A stretch of 64,000 nt of DNA from Flavobacterium frigidimaris (GCA_900129595.1 FQWG01000001.1:124001-188000); one strand, 5' to 3'. Counted from the first letter of the stretch, positions 16,943-25,161 are shown. Program-made: numbers and translations. Notes: a model not told the origin generated them from the letters alone.

Positions 16943-18001
16943 TTATAATAGAACCTTTTCCAGCTTCTCTTTCTCTAATTGGTTAAAAAAGTGATTCATT
17001 TTTTTTACATTCCCTTTTTTAAACGCCTGGTAGGGTTCTGATTGTGAGAGCAGCCATTTTTTTATAATACTTTTAAAAATGAAGGTGATTTTTTTTTGGA
17101 GAGGATGAATGTTCTGGCGGACCATCTCGAAATAATCGTTCAAATTTTGCTGTCTAAAACCCAGAATATTATCTAAATCTTCACCATCTTTTAAAATCCC
17201 GCAGTGAAAATTTTTCTCTGCAAACGCCTTTTGTGGAAAATCAGCTTTGCCTAAGCCAAATTCAGCAAACATTTTGTCAAGAAAAGATCCGTAAGTAATA
17301 ACACAATCCTCTCCCCCTCCCAAGTTGAATATTTGCTTCTCTAGTTTTTTTTGGTTTTCAATTGCTTTAGCAAAAGCTCTACCCGTATCTTTTGGAGTGC
17401 AGATTTCCATTGGTGTATTCAGCGGCATATGAAACATCAATTTGGATATCTTATGGTTACCCATAATTGCAGCCAGACGAAAAATACTCCATGATAGTTT
17501 GGATTTCCCAATCAACGCCTCACATAACACCTTTGTTTCTCCATACTGATCACCGGGACTGGGCTGCAAAGTATCAGTGATACTTATCTGGGGATTCTTT
17601 ATCCGGTCACCATAAACTGAAATACTGGAACTAAAAATCAAATAACAATCCGGTGAATTCTGCTCTAAAGCATAAATGAGATTTTCGGTCCCTCTCACAT
17701 TCACACTGTAAGCCATCTCCGGATCTATATCTGCAAGAGGTGGAATAACCGCTGCCAAATGAATAGCTACATCCTTATTTTGGGCAACTTTTAGCACTTC
17801 TTCTCTATTGCTGATGTCGCCATACACAATCTCTGCACGAGATCGAAAGGGAGCGAGTTTTTTTACCGAATTTTGGGTTTTTAAATCAAATACCGTTATT
17901 TCATAATCCGTATGCTGAACCAGATGCTGCAAGGTTTCAAATCCTACAGTTCCAGATGCACCGGTCAGCAGTATTTTTTTTCGTGATATCTTATTTTCCA
18001 T
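16943..18001 (-). CDS. NAD-dependent epimerase/dehydratase (extended SDR)
   Basis: A 352-residue extended SDR. The Rossmann motif GASGTVG is at residues 14-20, an acidic NAD-specific residue follows (VFDLKTQ), D..LAAVIPP is the usual active-site loop, SSSIS precedes YGETK with the catalytic Tyr and Lys near residues 153-157. The C-terminal 60 residues (FIFKSIIKKWLLS...) extend beyond a standard epimerase and may be membrane-associated. First gene of the operon with DUF2141; a divergent TetR gene starts 215 bases upstream and is the probable regulator. Confidence 0.88.
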   Translation of the reverse strand: MENKISRKKILLTGASGTVGFETLQHLVQHTDYEITVFDLKTQNSVKKLAPFRSRAEIVYGDISNREEVLKVAQNKDVAIHLAAVIPPLADIDPEMAYSVNVRGTENLIYALEQNSPDCYLIFSSSISVYGDRIKNPQISITDTLQPSPGDQYGETKVLCEALIGKSKLSWSIFRLAAIMGNHKISKLMFHMPLNTPMEICTPKDTGRAFAKAIENQKKLEKQIFNLGGGEDCVITYGSFLDKMFAEFGLGKADFPQKAFAEKNFHCGILKDGEDLDNILGFRQQNLNDYFEMVRQNIHPLQKKITFIFKSIIKKWLLSQSEPYQAFKKGNVKKMNHFFNQLEKEKLEKVLL

Positions 18002-18055
18002 TTTTTTAATTTAACATTTGTCCTTTTCAATCCGCTTAAATTTTGATCAAAAAGC

Positions 18056-18063
18056 TATATTTG
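18056..18063 (+). promoter_or_regulatory. -7 promoter box in the SDR/TetR divergent region
   Basis: TATATTTG matches TAnnTTTG and points toward the TetR gene, with a leader of about 145 bases. No -33 box at the expected spacing is seen, so the assignment is tentative. Confidence 0.4.
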
Positions 18064-18155
18064 TTATACAATATGTTCAATATGTAACTTTGTGTTCTCT
18101 TTGATTACTACGTAAAACTATTACAGAAGAATGTATTTGCTGTTTCAAAAAAGGA

Positions 18156-18173
18156 CGCTACTGTACATTAGCG
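18156..18173. promoter_or_regulatory. candidate TetR operator
   Basis: CGCTA and TAGCG form a dyad with an 8-base spacer inside the region between the divergent SDR and TetR genes. The position fits a repressor site for both genes. Nothing else supports it. Confidence 0.35.
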
Positions 18174-18216
18174 AACAAAGACTAATGCTTTTGTAGCGTA
18201 TATAAAATAATTTGTG

Positions 18217-18765
18217 ATGGATTTAAGAAAAGACAGAAGGGTTCAGTATAGTAAAAAAATATTGCGTGAGGCATTATTTATTTTACTGAACGAGAATGAA
18301 TTAAGCGAAATCACCATAACCGAACTGTGCAAAACAGCCGATGTTAACCGCAATACATTTTATCGGCATTATAATATTCCGCTGGATATACTGCTTGAAA
18401 TAGAAGATGATGTTTTTGAAAAACTCTCAGCAGTTTTGCGTAAAAGCACCAATATGGATGATGTGATACTGCTCAGCTGCCAGTTACTGGAAAGCGATAA
18501 GCAGATGAGTAAAATTGTGTTTACCAAAGCGGATGGAAGCGGAATTCTGTCGCGAATCCTGAGAAGTGTCCGGAGTAATTTTCCAGTTGAAAATCAAATA
18601 GAACTTACTGCCGAAGCAAAGCCTTTTGCTGAAATGGCATACCAATTTGGCGAAAAAGGAAGTATTGCTGTCATCAAAAACTGGATCGAAAATGATTTCT
18701 CTATTCCTGCTGAAAGTATTGCACAAATGATAAGTTATCTGGTAAATAAACTCAATAAAATATAG
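18217..18765 (+). CDS. TetR/AcrR-family transcriptional regulator
   Basis: A 182-residue protein. The HTH spans about residues 8-55 (KKILREALFILLNENELSEITITELCKTADVNRNTFYRHY), with a C-terminal dimerisation and ligand domain typical of TetR_C_33-like members. ATG at 18217 was taken over the in-frame GTG at 18214. It is divergent from the SDR-DUF2141 operon, so it probably represses that operon and itself. Confidence 0.9.
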   Translation: MDLRKDRRVQYSKKILREALFILLNENELSEITITELCKTADVNRNTFYRHYNIPLDILLEIEDDVFEKLSAVLRKSTNMDDVILLSCQLLESDKQMSKIVFTKADGSGILSRILRSVRSNFPVENQIELTAEAKPFAEMAYQFGEKGSIAVIKNWIENDFSIPAESIAQMISYLVNKLNKI

Positions 18766-18916
18766 CAATTTTTATAAGCCATCAATTCCTAATCGAATCT
18801 CAAATAAACAAGTATCATCGATTTTAAAAACGAATTGGTTGATCTTCCTTTAAAGAATAACTGAAGTTACTAACCTGGAATGGAAGCTTTTTTGCTACAT
18901 TTGGGTTAACAATAAA

Positions 18917-19972
18917 TTAAAGGATTGTTTTGCCAATTCTAAAAGCATAATCACCCAAATCCGTCAGGTTTGTATTTGATAGTATAATAATACTCAAATC
19001 CTTATTTAAATAGTGAAACCAAACAGCATTTGCACCTGCGATTCTTCCATAACGCTCCATTCTTTTATATTTTTCAGCACCCCTTATCCATACGCTATAG
19101 CCATAATCATCTAGCCCAGGTGTTAAAAGCTCGTCCAGGGTTTCCTTTTTTAGCAGTTTAAAATCAAACAATGCATTATTAAATTTTATAAGATCAGATG
19201 TTGTGGAATACATTGCGCCGGCAGCAGAAAAATCTTCTACATAGATTGGTATGTTTGGAATTAAGTGATCAAGACTTTTATCTTTATAATATGGCGTTGC
19301 CAGGCCTTTAATTAATTTATAATGCGAAAGCAGGCCTGAATTATGCATCCCTAACGGAACAAGAATTTCCTTGTTTAATATTTCCTCAAATGACTTCTCG
19401 TAAATAACTTCTAAAATCCGACCTAAAATCATATACTCTCCATTATTATAATCGAATTTTGTTCCTGGTTCATTAATCAAATCATTTGAACAAAATTTAT
19501 TTACAATATCTTTTAATGGATAGGGAAAATGATAAAATCCAATGCCATGTTTTAAAAAATTTGCATCTTTGACTGTATCCGTATTTTTCATTCCGGACGT
19601 ATGATTTAATAACTGGCGAATATTTACTTTATCACCGCCTCTACCTTTGTAATCCGTTAAATAGTCGCGAATTTTACTATTGAGGTTGATTTTTCCTTTC
19701 TCAACAAGCTGAAGGATAAGAACAGCTGTAAATGTTTTTGTGATCGAGCAGACCTGATATTTCGTTTCATTAGTGACTTTCGAATTAAATGAACGCTCAG
19801 CAACCCCAAAACTTTTGTGATAAATGATTTTATGATTATTCTGAACCAGCACCGTTCCATTAAATTGGTTTTTAACAGCATATTCATCCACCATTTTACT
19901 GATATTGCTTTTTTGTGCAAAACAATTGGTGCCTATAAAAAGTATAAAGATTAAATTGAAAACATTTTTCAT
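18917..19972 (-). CDS. secreted beta-lactamase-family serine hydrolase
   Basis: A 351-residue protein with a signal peptide ending near NCFAQ (residue 20). SxxK is SITK at S76-K79; the YxN element is FDYNNGEY; the third element is atypical, RIAGANAVW in place of HxG or KTG. This suggests an esterase or peptidase-like class C family member. It differs from the paralogue at 13630 in using a cleaved rather than lipidated signal. The start codon is directly preceded by an ATT/AAT triplet tract. Single gene, convergent with the TetR gene. Confidence 0.88.
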   Translation of the reverse strand: MKNVFNLIFILFIGTNCFAQKSNISKMVDEYAVKNQFNGTVLVQNNHKIIYHKSFGVAERSFNSKVTNETKYQVCSITKTFTAVLILQLVEKGKINLNSKIRDYLTDYKGRGGDKVNIRQLLNHTSGMKNTDTVKDANFLKHGIGFYHFPYPLKDIVNKFCSNDLINEPGTKFDYNNGEYMILGRILEVIYEKSFEEILNKEILVPLGMHNSGLLSHYKLIKGLATPYYKDKSLDHLIPNIPIYVEDFSAAGAMYSTTSDLIKFNNALFDFKLLKKETLDELLTPGLDDYGYSVWIRGAEKYKRMERYGRIAGANAVWFHYLNKDLSIIILSNTNLTDLGDYAFRIGKTIL

Positions 19973-19992
19973 TATTATTATTATTATTATTA
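19971..19992. repeat. ATT trinucleotide tract at a start codon
   Basis: Seven ATT units, which on the coding minus strand read (AAT)n running into the ATG of the serine hydrolase. The tract occupies the translation-initiation region and could change length by slippage. Confidence 0.8.
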
Positions 19993-20374
19993 ATTTTATT
20001 GAAATTCTTGATGTTTTTTTTGAAAAAATTATCCAAATTAACGTTTAAAACTGCTTTTATATATTGTAATGAAGGACTTTTTTATTACAACCGAAACTAA
20101 TCGCTCAACTTTACCTGAAAGTAAAAATATTCAATTGTCAAATCAATAAATTGTAAAAATGCGAATGGTATATTTTTTTAAAAAAAACTAGAACAACTTT
20201 CTAATGAAGTCAACTTGAGGTTAATCTGTGTACGCAAAGTATATCTAAACAGATCTAAAAAAAGAAAATCTAGTTTTACTACTACCAGGAACAGGTACGG
20301 AAAGAATTTATGTGCTATCGCTGCGCATAACTAAGCGATCGGGATGTTCTTATCAGACCACCTCTATTTTATTA
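19993..20374. other. intergenic region with R2 fragment
   Basis: Holds the R2 partial copy at 20215-20345. The rest is AT-rich without ORF, promoter box or terminator that I can support. Confidence 0.5.
20215..20345. repeat. R2 REP-like repeat, partial copy 2
   Basis: TACGCAAAGTATATCTAAAC matches the copy at 36861 (CCGCAAAGTATATCTTAAC), and GGAAAGAATTTATGTGCTAT followed by CGCTGCGCATA matches its other end. The 5' CCCGAT boundary is lost. Confidence 0.65.
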
Positions 20375-20812
20375 CTATTTAACATTATCCAGCACATCTA
20401 CTGGTTTCGGCCCTTGTGGCGTTTGGACCCACTTTGCAAGTCTTACAAAACATTTTATCCCTTTTAGCTCATAGTGGTAATAGGATAATAAAATTTCATT
20501 TTTCGTAAGTTTTTCGATTTTAAAAATCCCCTTATCCCATACAAAGGTAGAATCATTTTTTAAAGACCAGGTACCAGCGTCATTTTTCAGATCACCGTCA
20601 CTATTGGCTATCCTAAACTCTGCATTAGACCTCACAAATCTATCACAGCTTCCATTTTCATTGAACCGAAAACAATTGCCTCCCGTATTATAACAATAAT
20701 CGTGATGAACCCAGTATTCCTTTTTCCCGGCAATAAATACAGATTTGATTTCCTCTTTTTTACTACATGAGATACTCAATATCAGCACAAGTATTATAAT
20801 TATTTTTTTCAT
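20375..20812 (-). CDS. hypothetical lipoprotein
   Basis: A 145-residue protein with a lipobox SISC (Cys16). The mature part has KEYWVHHDYCYNTGG near the start, then a strand-rich region with GTWSLKNDSTFVWDKGIFKI, a pattern of small lipocalin-like or 'META-like' envelope lipoproteins in Bacteroidota, but no family is confidently recognised. Two Cys (near C40 and C47) might form a disulfide. The gene is monocistronic. Confidence 0.75.
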   Translation of the reverse strand: MKKIIIILVLILSISCSKKEEIKSVFIAGKKEYWVHHDYCYNTGGNCFRFNENGSCDRFVRSNAEFRIANSDGDLKNDAGTWSLKNDSTFVWDKGIFKIEKLTKNEILLSYYHYELKGIKCFVRLAKWVQTPQGPKPVDVLDNVK

Positions 20813-21110
20813 TAGTTATTTTTTAATGATCAATACATTTTTATAACTTCTCAAATTTTCCCATCGATTACTAACTTCAGCTATAACTATCGTTTTTATT
20901 AACTTTCTGTCAAGTATGACAATTTGCAAAATTATAATAAATATAACATAACTATTCCATTTAGCGAATTCAGTTTTTTAATATTAAAAAAAAAAAATTG
21001 AGTTTTTGATTCCAGATAAGTATTTTATAACTAATCGGTTAACTGTTCCTAAATTAAAAGTAATAATGCCAGGGCACTTAATAATTTTGACATTTTGATA
21101 TATAGGCATG

Positions 21111-21692
21111 TTACTTCAATAACATTCTTTCCGTAATTGTCTTATTTGAAGAAGCATCAATTCCGGTAACTTCGGCATATTTTACATTTGGTAACCAAAA
21201 AGAACCGCCTTCAATGCGTACAAATATTTTTTCTACCTGTATTCTTTTTTGATTTACACTTACAAAAACATGATATTTTTGATCTGAACCTATCTTTTTT
21301 AAGGTTAAGGGCAACTTTTTATACGATACAAATTGAAACTCAAACTCCTCATTATCTAAGGATTTACTTTCTATTCCGTAAGCAAATTTGCGTTGTATAT
21401 AACTAAAATCTTTTTTTTCTCCTTTCTCAGCATATCGAACCCAATAGGCTTTTATAGGATTGCTTTTGTCTATTTTCCCATTTTCCTGATAGTTTATAGC
21501 ATATATAGCAGTGTTTACATTTGGATCTCGCTGAATGTAAAATAACATATTATCTATATTTTTAGGCGTTGGAAAATGTAATGGTGACGGATTTTTGGAT
21601 TGTGCCATTAGATTGTTAGAAAATATACACAGCAATAAGATCGTTATGACGATTAGTGATTTTGCGAAATATTTAAATGTTAGTTTGTTCAT
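21111..21692 (-). CDS. DUF4833 protein
   Basis: A 193-residue exported protein (signal peptide ending near NLMAQS, residue 32). The DUF4833 family is recognised by MLFYIQRDPNVNTAIYAINY, KAYWVRYAEKGEKKDFSYIQ and the C-terminal KIFVRIEGGSFWLPNVKYAE. The function is unknown; family members in Bacteroidota often sit beside lipid head-group genes, as here, where GtrA and a CDP-alcohol phosphotransferase lie upstream on the same strand. A MITE-like element (21728-21871) separates it from GtrA. Confidence 0.88.
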   Translation of the reverse strand: MNKLTFKYFAKSLIVITILLLCIFSNNLMAQSKNPSPLHFPTPKNIDNMLFYIQRDPNVNTAIYAINYQENGKIDKSNPIKAYWVRYAEKGEKKDFSYIQRKFAYGIESKSLDNEEFEFQFVSYKKLPLTLKKIGSDQKYHVFVSVNQKRIQVEKIFVRIEGGSFWLPNVKYAEVTGIDASSNKTITERMLLK

Positions 21693-21727
21693 AAACGAAA
21701 TTTATATGAAGTGTTGGGGACTACTGC

Positions 21728-21871
21728 TTTAACACATAGAAACATAGATAATTAGGACGTTTAAAAAAGGCGTTTCACTTGTTTAAAACAAACATAGCTA
21801 TGTGTAAAGAAATTAGTTTCTTTTGTTATATTCTTTTTACGCATCTATAACCTATGTTTCTATGTGTTAAA
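21728..21871. repeat. R3 MITE-like element with 20-bp terminal inverted repeats
   Basis: TTTAACACATAGAAACATAG at 21728-21747 is repeated exactly as its reverse complement at 21852-21871; total length 144 bp. The interior has AAAAAAGGCGTTTCACTT and CATAGCTATG. A shorter relative is at 38818, sharing the interior, and a tail fragment occurs at about 61560. It lies between GtrA and DUF4833 within an otherwise co-directional operon. No transposase is present. Confidence 0.85.
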
Positions 21872-21886
21872 TTTACGTCCAGCGGA

Positions 21887-22318
21887 TTAATTTGATTCGA
21901 TTACATTCTGTTTTTCATTTACCTTAAAAACCCAATATTTAATCAGTGGGTAATTAAAACCATAAGAAACAAAACTATCCGTGATTAATCTCCCGATTCT
22001 GTAATCGATTTGAAATACTTTTTGCAAAATAAGCGTACCGGATGATTTTAAGGAAATGCTTCCCAAAACTACCAGCGCAAATCTTAAAAGCTGACTATTG
22101 ATGTGACTGCTATAACCGGATTGATTTTTAAATACCCAAAATCTATTGATGCTGAAATTGACAACTGCGCCAACGATTCCGGAGATTAGAATAGAAAAGG
22201 CAAAATGCAATTTGAATACTTCTGTTAGTAAAATCATTAAACCATAATCGGTAATACCGCCTAAAAATGCCGCAACTTGTGCTTGTAGAAAAGTAAAAAT
22301 GGATTTTTTACTGAACAT
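21887..22318 (-). CDS. GtrA-family membrane protein
   Basis: A 143-residue, four-helix protein with the GtrA/DPMS3 pattern: FLGGITDYGLMILLTEVF, SGIVGAVVNFSINRFWVFK and a second pair ending FNYPLIKYWVFK. GtrA proteins help move undecaprenyl-linked sugars or act with glycosyltransferases. Starts 1 base after the stop of the CDP-alcohol phosphotransferase, so it is translationally coupled. The C-terminus is followed by the MITE-like element. Confidence 0.9.
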   Translation of the reverse strand: MFSKKSIFTFLQAQVAAFLGGITDYGLMILLTEVFKLHFAFSILISGIVGAVVNFSINRFWVFKNQSGYSSHINSQLLRFALVVLGSISLKSSGTLILQKVFQIDYRIGRLITDSFVSYGFNYPLIKYWVFKVNEKQNVIESN

Positions 22319-22319
22319 A

Positions 22320-23006
22320 TCAGTCTTGGTTTTTATCTTTGAAATCGCCCAACTTTAAAAGCTTCAAGCTATCTATAATGTTAATTACAAACAAAATAAC
22401 GGTGATTAAACCGGCCAAATAGGCAATTGATCCCTCAAATAAAACTTCTGTAATTAAAATGAAAGCAATAATAAAACGGAGTTCTGTTGGGCCAACAAAG
22501 CCGGAATCTATACTGTATTCATTGGTGATTTTGTAGCGTAACTGACTGATAATGACTGACCATCCATACAATGCGACAAAAGCAAAGGCTACTATTTGTG
22601 TATCATTTTGTGCATAAATGTAGTAGCCAAAGCCTATCAGTACAATACCGATCCAATCAGCAATAATATCGAGTGCAAAACCATACCAACGGCGCGGAAT
22701 ATTTCTATAATAAGCCAATCTTCCGTCTAAAGAATCGCCTAACCAATTTATAGCTAAACCAATAATACCTAAAAGCAAATACCAGTTGGCTAAATAAGTA
22801 CCTAAAACAAAAGCTAAGGAAACCAATCCTGAACCAAATGTACCCAGTAAAGTGAGTAAGTTGGGCGGAATGAATTCAGGCACTTTCGGGAGCAAAAATA
22901 CAATTGTTGACTGTTCTGCCCTTTTTAAAATATTGGTTCGTTTACGGTCTGAAAATGTTCTTTGTACAATTGTACTATAATCTTCTAGCAGTGTTTCTTT
23001 TCCCAT
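22320..23006 (-). CDS. CDP-alcohol phosphatidyltransferase
   Basis: A 228-residue integral membrane enzyme joining a CDP-linked lipid with an alcohol. The catalytic motif is present as D91-x2-D94-G95-x2-A98, then G109-x3-D113-x3-D117 (LGDSLDGRLAYYRN, GFALDIIAD). The residue after A98, usually Arg, is Tyr (A-Y-Y-R), with Arg two later. The family includes phosphatidylinositol and phosphatidylglycerol-type synthases; the alcohol is not evident. Its ATG overlaps the stop of the 50-residue ORF upstream (TAATG), and GtrA follows at 1 base, a tightly coupled set. Confidence 0.9.
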   Translation of the reverse strand: MGKETLLEDYSTIVQRTFSDRKRTNILKRAEQSTIVFLLPKVPEFIPPNLLTLLGTFGSGLVSLAFVLGTYLANWYLLLGIIGLAINWLGDSLDGRLAYYRNIPRRWYGFALDIIADWIGIVLIGFGYYIYAQNDTQIVAFAFVALYGWSVIISQLRYKITNEYSIDSGFVGPTELRFIIAFILITEVLFEGSIAYLAGLITVILFVINIIDSLKLLKLGDFKDKNQD

Positions 23007-23158
23007 TAATAGCGCAGTATTTGCAAGCCTGATAGTATAGCCAATTCTACTTTAATATAATTTAGTTTTACTTTTCTTTGCGTATTTTTAAAAAAATCGG
23101 CCGTTCTTTTTAGTTTACCTGATCTGACCAGATAACTAAATGCGATAATAATCAGCAT
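23006..23158 (-). CDS. 50-residue hypothetical protein inside the lipid operon
   Basis: Begins with ATG at 23158, 1 base after the PhyH stop, and ends in a TAATG overlap with the CDP-alcohol phosphotransferase. The product starts MLIIIAFSYLVRSGKLKRTA, a short hydrophobic helix followed by a basic segment, and ends SGLQILRY. Exact packing on both sides argues that it is translated, either as a small membrane protein or to couple its neighbours. No family is recognised. Confidence 0.55.
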   Translation of the reverse strand: MLIIIAFSYLVRSGKLKRTADFFKNTQRKVKLNYIKVELAILSGLQILRY

Positions 23159-23159
23159 A

Positions 23160-23966
23160 TTATTTAACAATTCCCGCAAAGCGTTGATAGAAAACCGTTG
23201 GACTGTTCTCGTTTTTAGGAGCGTATTTTCCTGCTATAATCGGAATATAAATCACCCTCCTTCTACTCTCTTCGCCACGGATAGATGATTCCGCCACTCT
23301 GTGCCACAAACGGCCATCGTGAATGGTTAAATCTCCGGCTTCCGGATTGATGGAAACTTCCTGAGCATCAGCTTTATTGTCTAAAAAGTACTTTTTACGA
23401 AAAAGCATTTGATAAACACTTTGCTTGTGCGTACCGGGAATGATTTTAAGTCCACCGTTTTCAGGTTGTAAAGTGCTTAAGTGAATACCCACATTGAGCA
23501 TTGGGTTTAATTTTCCACCATAAAAAATATCTCTCAAGCCATCTGTATGCCAGCCCATTTTGGTAAACTTACTTTCCGGGCCATTAATATAATGATTGAA
23601 AACCATTCCGTCTTTTTCTTCCGTACCCAATCTCGAGCCCTCGCCTGCCAATGGTAATAAATTATTGAATCTTGGATCAAGTAAAAGACCGCTTAATGTT
23701 TGATGATGTTGATTGATAAAAGCAAAACGTTGTACAATTGGGGAGCCGTCTAAATCTTTTCCGTATTTGATTGGAACGCCGTTTACTTTTTGAAGATCAT
23801 TGTCGATCCATTTTTGCTCTACTTGTTTTGAAGCATCAATGATGGATGAAACCGTTTCCGGATTTATAAATTTTTTGAAATGGATGAATCCATGTTCGTT
23901 AAAAAACGCAATTTGCTCATTAGTTAATTGCTCAGTAAGGGTAAAGGTTTTATAAGAAGATACCAT
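23160..23966 (-). CDS. phytanoyl-CoA dioxygenase (PhyH) family protein
   Basis: A 268-residue Fe(II)/2-oxoglutarate dioxygenase. The iron triad is H140 and D142 (GWHTDG) and H222 (LWHRVAE); the 2-oxoglutarate Arg lies in the following RRRVIY segment. The EHGFIHFKKF N-terminus and GGLKIIPGTHKQ are family-typical. Such enzymes hydroxylate lipids or small substrates. Its start lies inside a longer ORF carrying six consecutive Cys codons (23924-24112), so expression is probably governed by that leader. It heads the PhyH-ORF50-CDP-alcohol-GtrA-DUF4833 set. Confidence 0.9.
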   Translation of the reverse strand: MVSSYKTFTLTEQLTNEQIAFFNEHGFIHFKKFINPETVSSIIDASKQVEQKWIDNDLQKVNGVPIKYGKDLDGSPIVQRFAFINQHHQTLSGLLLDPRFNNLLPLAGEGSRLGTEEKDGMVFNHYINGPESKFTKMGWHTDGLRDIFYGGKLNPMLNVGIHLSTLQPENGGLKIIPGTHKQSVYQMLFRKKYFLDNKADAQEVSINPEAGDLTIHDGRLWHRVAESSIRGEESRRRVIYIPIIAGKYAPKNENSPTVFYQRFAGIVK

Positions 23967-24112
23967 GATAATATAGATTTAATAAATGAAATAATATACT
24001 TTGTAATTTTATCTAAAACAGAATAACAACAACAGCAACAACAAAACATTAGCATGTTGGCGTGCATTCGGTTTTCAGATAAATTAAACATATTTTTTCT
24101 ATTATTTGACAT
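23924..24112 (-). CDS. poly-cysteine leader ORF (candidate attenuator peptide)
   Basis: A 62-codon ORF from ATG at 24112. It encodes MSNNRKNMFNLSENRMHANM then LMF followed by six Cys codons in a row (TGT TGT TGC TGT TGT TGT at 24043-24026), then a Tyr and a hydrophobic tail. It overlaps the first 43 bases of the PhyH gene in another frame. A good promoter lies just upstream. Cys runs in short leader ORFs are a known attenuation signal in mycobacteria (cysteine-responsive uORFs). Here the ORF runs through the downstream start, so ribosome stalling at Cys would control access to the PhyH start. Function is inference. Confidence 0.6.
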   Translation of the reverse strand: MSNNRKNMFNLSENRMHANMLMFCCCCCCYSVLDKITKYIISFIKSILSWYLLIKPLPLLSN

Positions 24113-24139
24113 ACTCTATAGAATTAGTAGAATTTAATA

Positions 24140-24169
24140 CAAACTTAATATAATTTTTTATTTTACAAA
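24140..24169 (-). promoter_or_regulatory. promoter of the leader ORF and PhyH operon
   Basis: On the minus strand TTTG (24166-24169) and TAAGTTTG (24140-24147), separated by 18 bases, match both Bacteroidota sigma boxes. Transcription would start about 20 bases before the leader ATG at 24112. Confidence 0.7.
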
Positions 24170-24197
24170 GAATATTTTTTTTATTTTTTTGAAAAAA

Positions 24198-24986
24198 TTA
24201 AATTTTATAAATTCCGGCTGCCGTTTTTTCGATAAATGCCTTTGGTAATATACGGTTGGCATAAACCGAAATGATATTGGTAAAACCCGGAATAACTTCT
24301 GATTTTTTGCTGAACATGGCTTTTACGGCCATTTTTGCAACTTCATCAGGCTGCATATTAAACTTTTCGGCCATTTTGCTAAAAGCGTTTAAGCCAGCTC
24401 TTGCAGCAAAACCAGTATCAACGGGGCCCGGACTAAAACAAGTTACTGAAATTGAAGTTGGGGCAAGTTCGAAACGCAGGGCGCGCGTAAACGATAAAAC
24501 AAAAGCCTTTGTAGCCGAATAAACAGCCAGCGTAGGTACAGCCTGGTAGGCAGCAGTACTGGATATATTTAGAATGTAAGATTGTTTTTCCCGCGAAAGT
24601 ATGGGCACTAATAAATGTGAAAGTTCTACCACTACATTCATGTTAAGCTGCATCATACCAAGCTGATCGGTTAAAGAAGACTGACTAAAATCACCCCAGA
24701 CACCATAACCGGCATTGTTAACTAAAAAGCCAACCGGATAATTATTCATTTTTATCCAATCGGTTACTTTTTGCGATGCGCCAGTTGTCGAAAGATCAAT
24801 CGATAAAAAAGCAGCATTAATGCCGTATTTAACTTGCAGATCATCAGATAGCGCTTTTAATTCGGTTTCACTTCGTGCAACAAGCAATAGTGGATAACCT
24901 TGTTTGGCCAATTCATAAGCAATAGATTTTCCAATGCCTTTGCTGGCTCCGGTTATTAAGGCAAACGGTGTCGTTTTTTCGCTCAT
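24198..24986 (-). CDS. short-chain dehydrogenase/reductase
   Basis: A 262-residue classical SDR of the DltE/YqjQ-like group. Motifs: TGASKGIG at residues 13-20, NNAGYG near 92, catalytic S in ISSTAAYQ, and YSATK with the Tyr/Lys pair near 155-159, then PGPVDTGF. The substrate is not evident. It is upstream of the PhyH operon on the same strand but the operon has its own promoter in the gap, so it is probably a separate unit. Confidence 0.9.
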   Translation of the reverse strand: MSEKTTPFALITGASKGIGKSIAYELAKQGYPLLLVARSETELKALSDDLQVKYGINAAFLSIDLSTTGASQKVTDWIKMNNYPVGFLVNNAGYGVWGDFSQSSLTDQLGMMQLNMNVVVELSHLLVPILSREKQSYILNISSTAAYQAVPTLAVYSATKAFVLSFTRALRFELAPTSISVTCFSPGPVDTGFAARAGLNAFSKMAEKFNMQPDEVAKMAVKAMFSKKSEVIPGFTNIISVYANRILPKAFIEKTAAGIYKI

Positions 24987-25161
24987 TTTATCAATTTAAT
25001 CATCCAAATATAAAGATTAATTATAAACCGTTGGGTATGCGACATCCATAATGGTTAGCCCTGTCTCCTATTCTCTCGTTGTTTTATTCACGATTTAAAG
25101 AAACCTGCAAAATATTAAAAACTGCTACGGCACTATTTTAAAAGCATGCTTATTATAGTAT

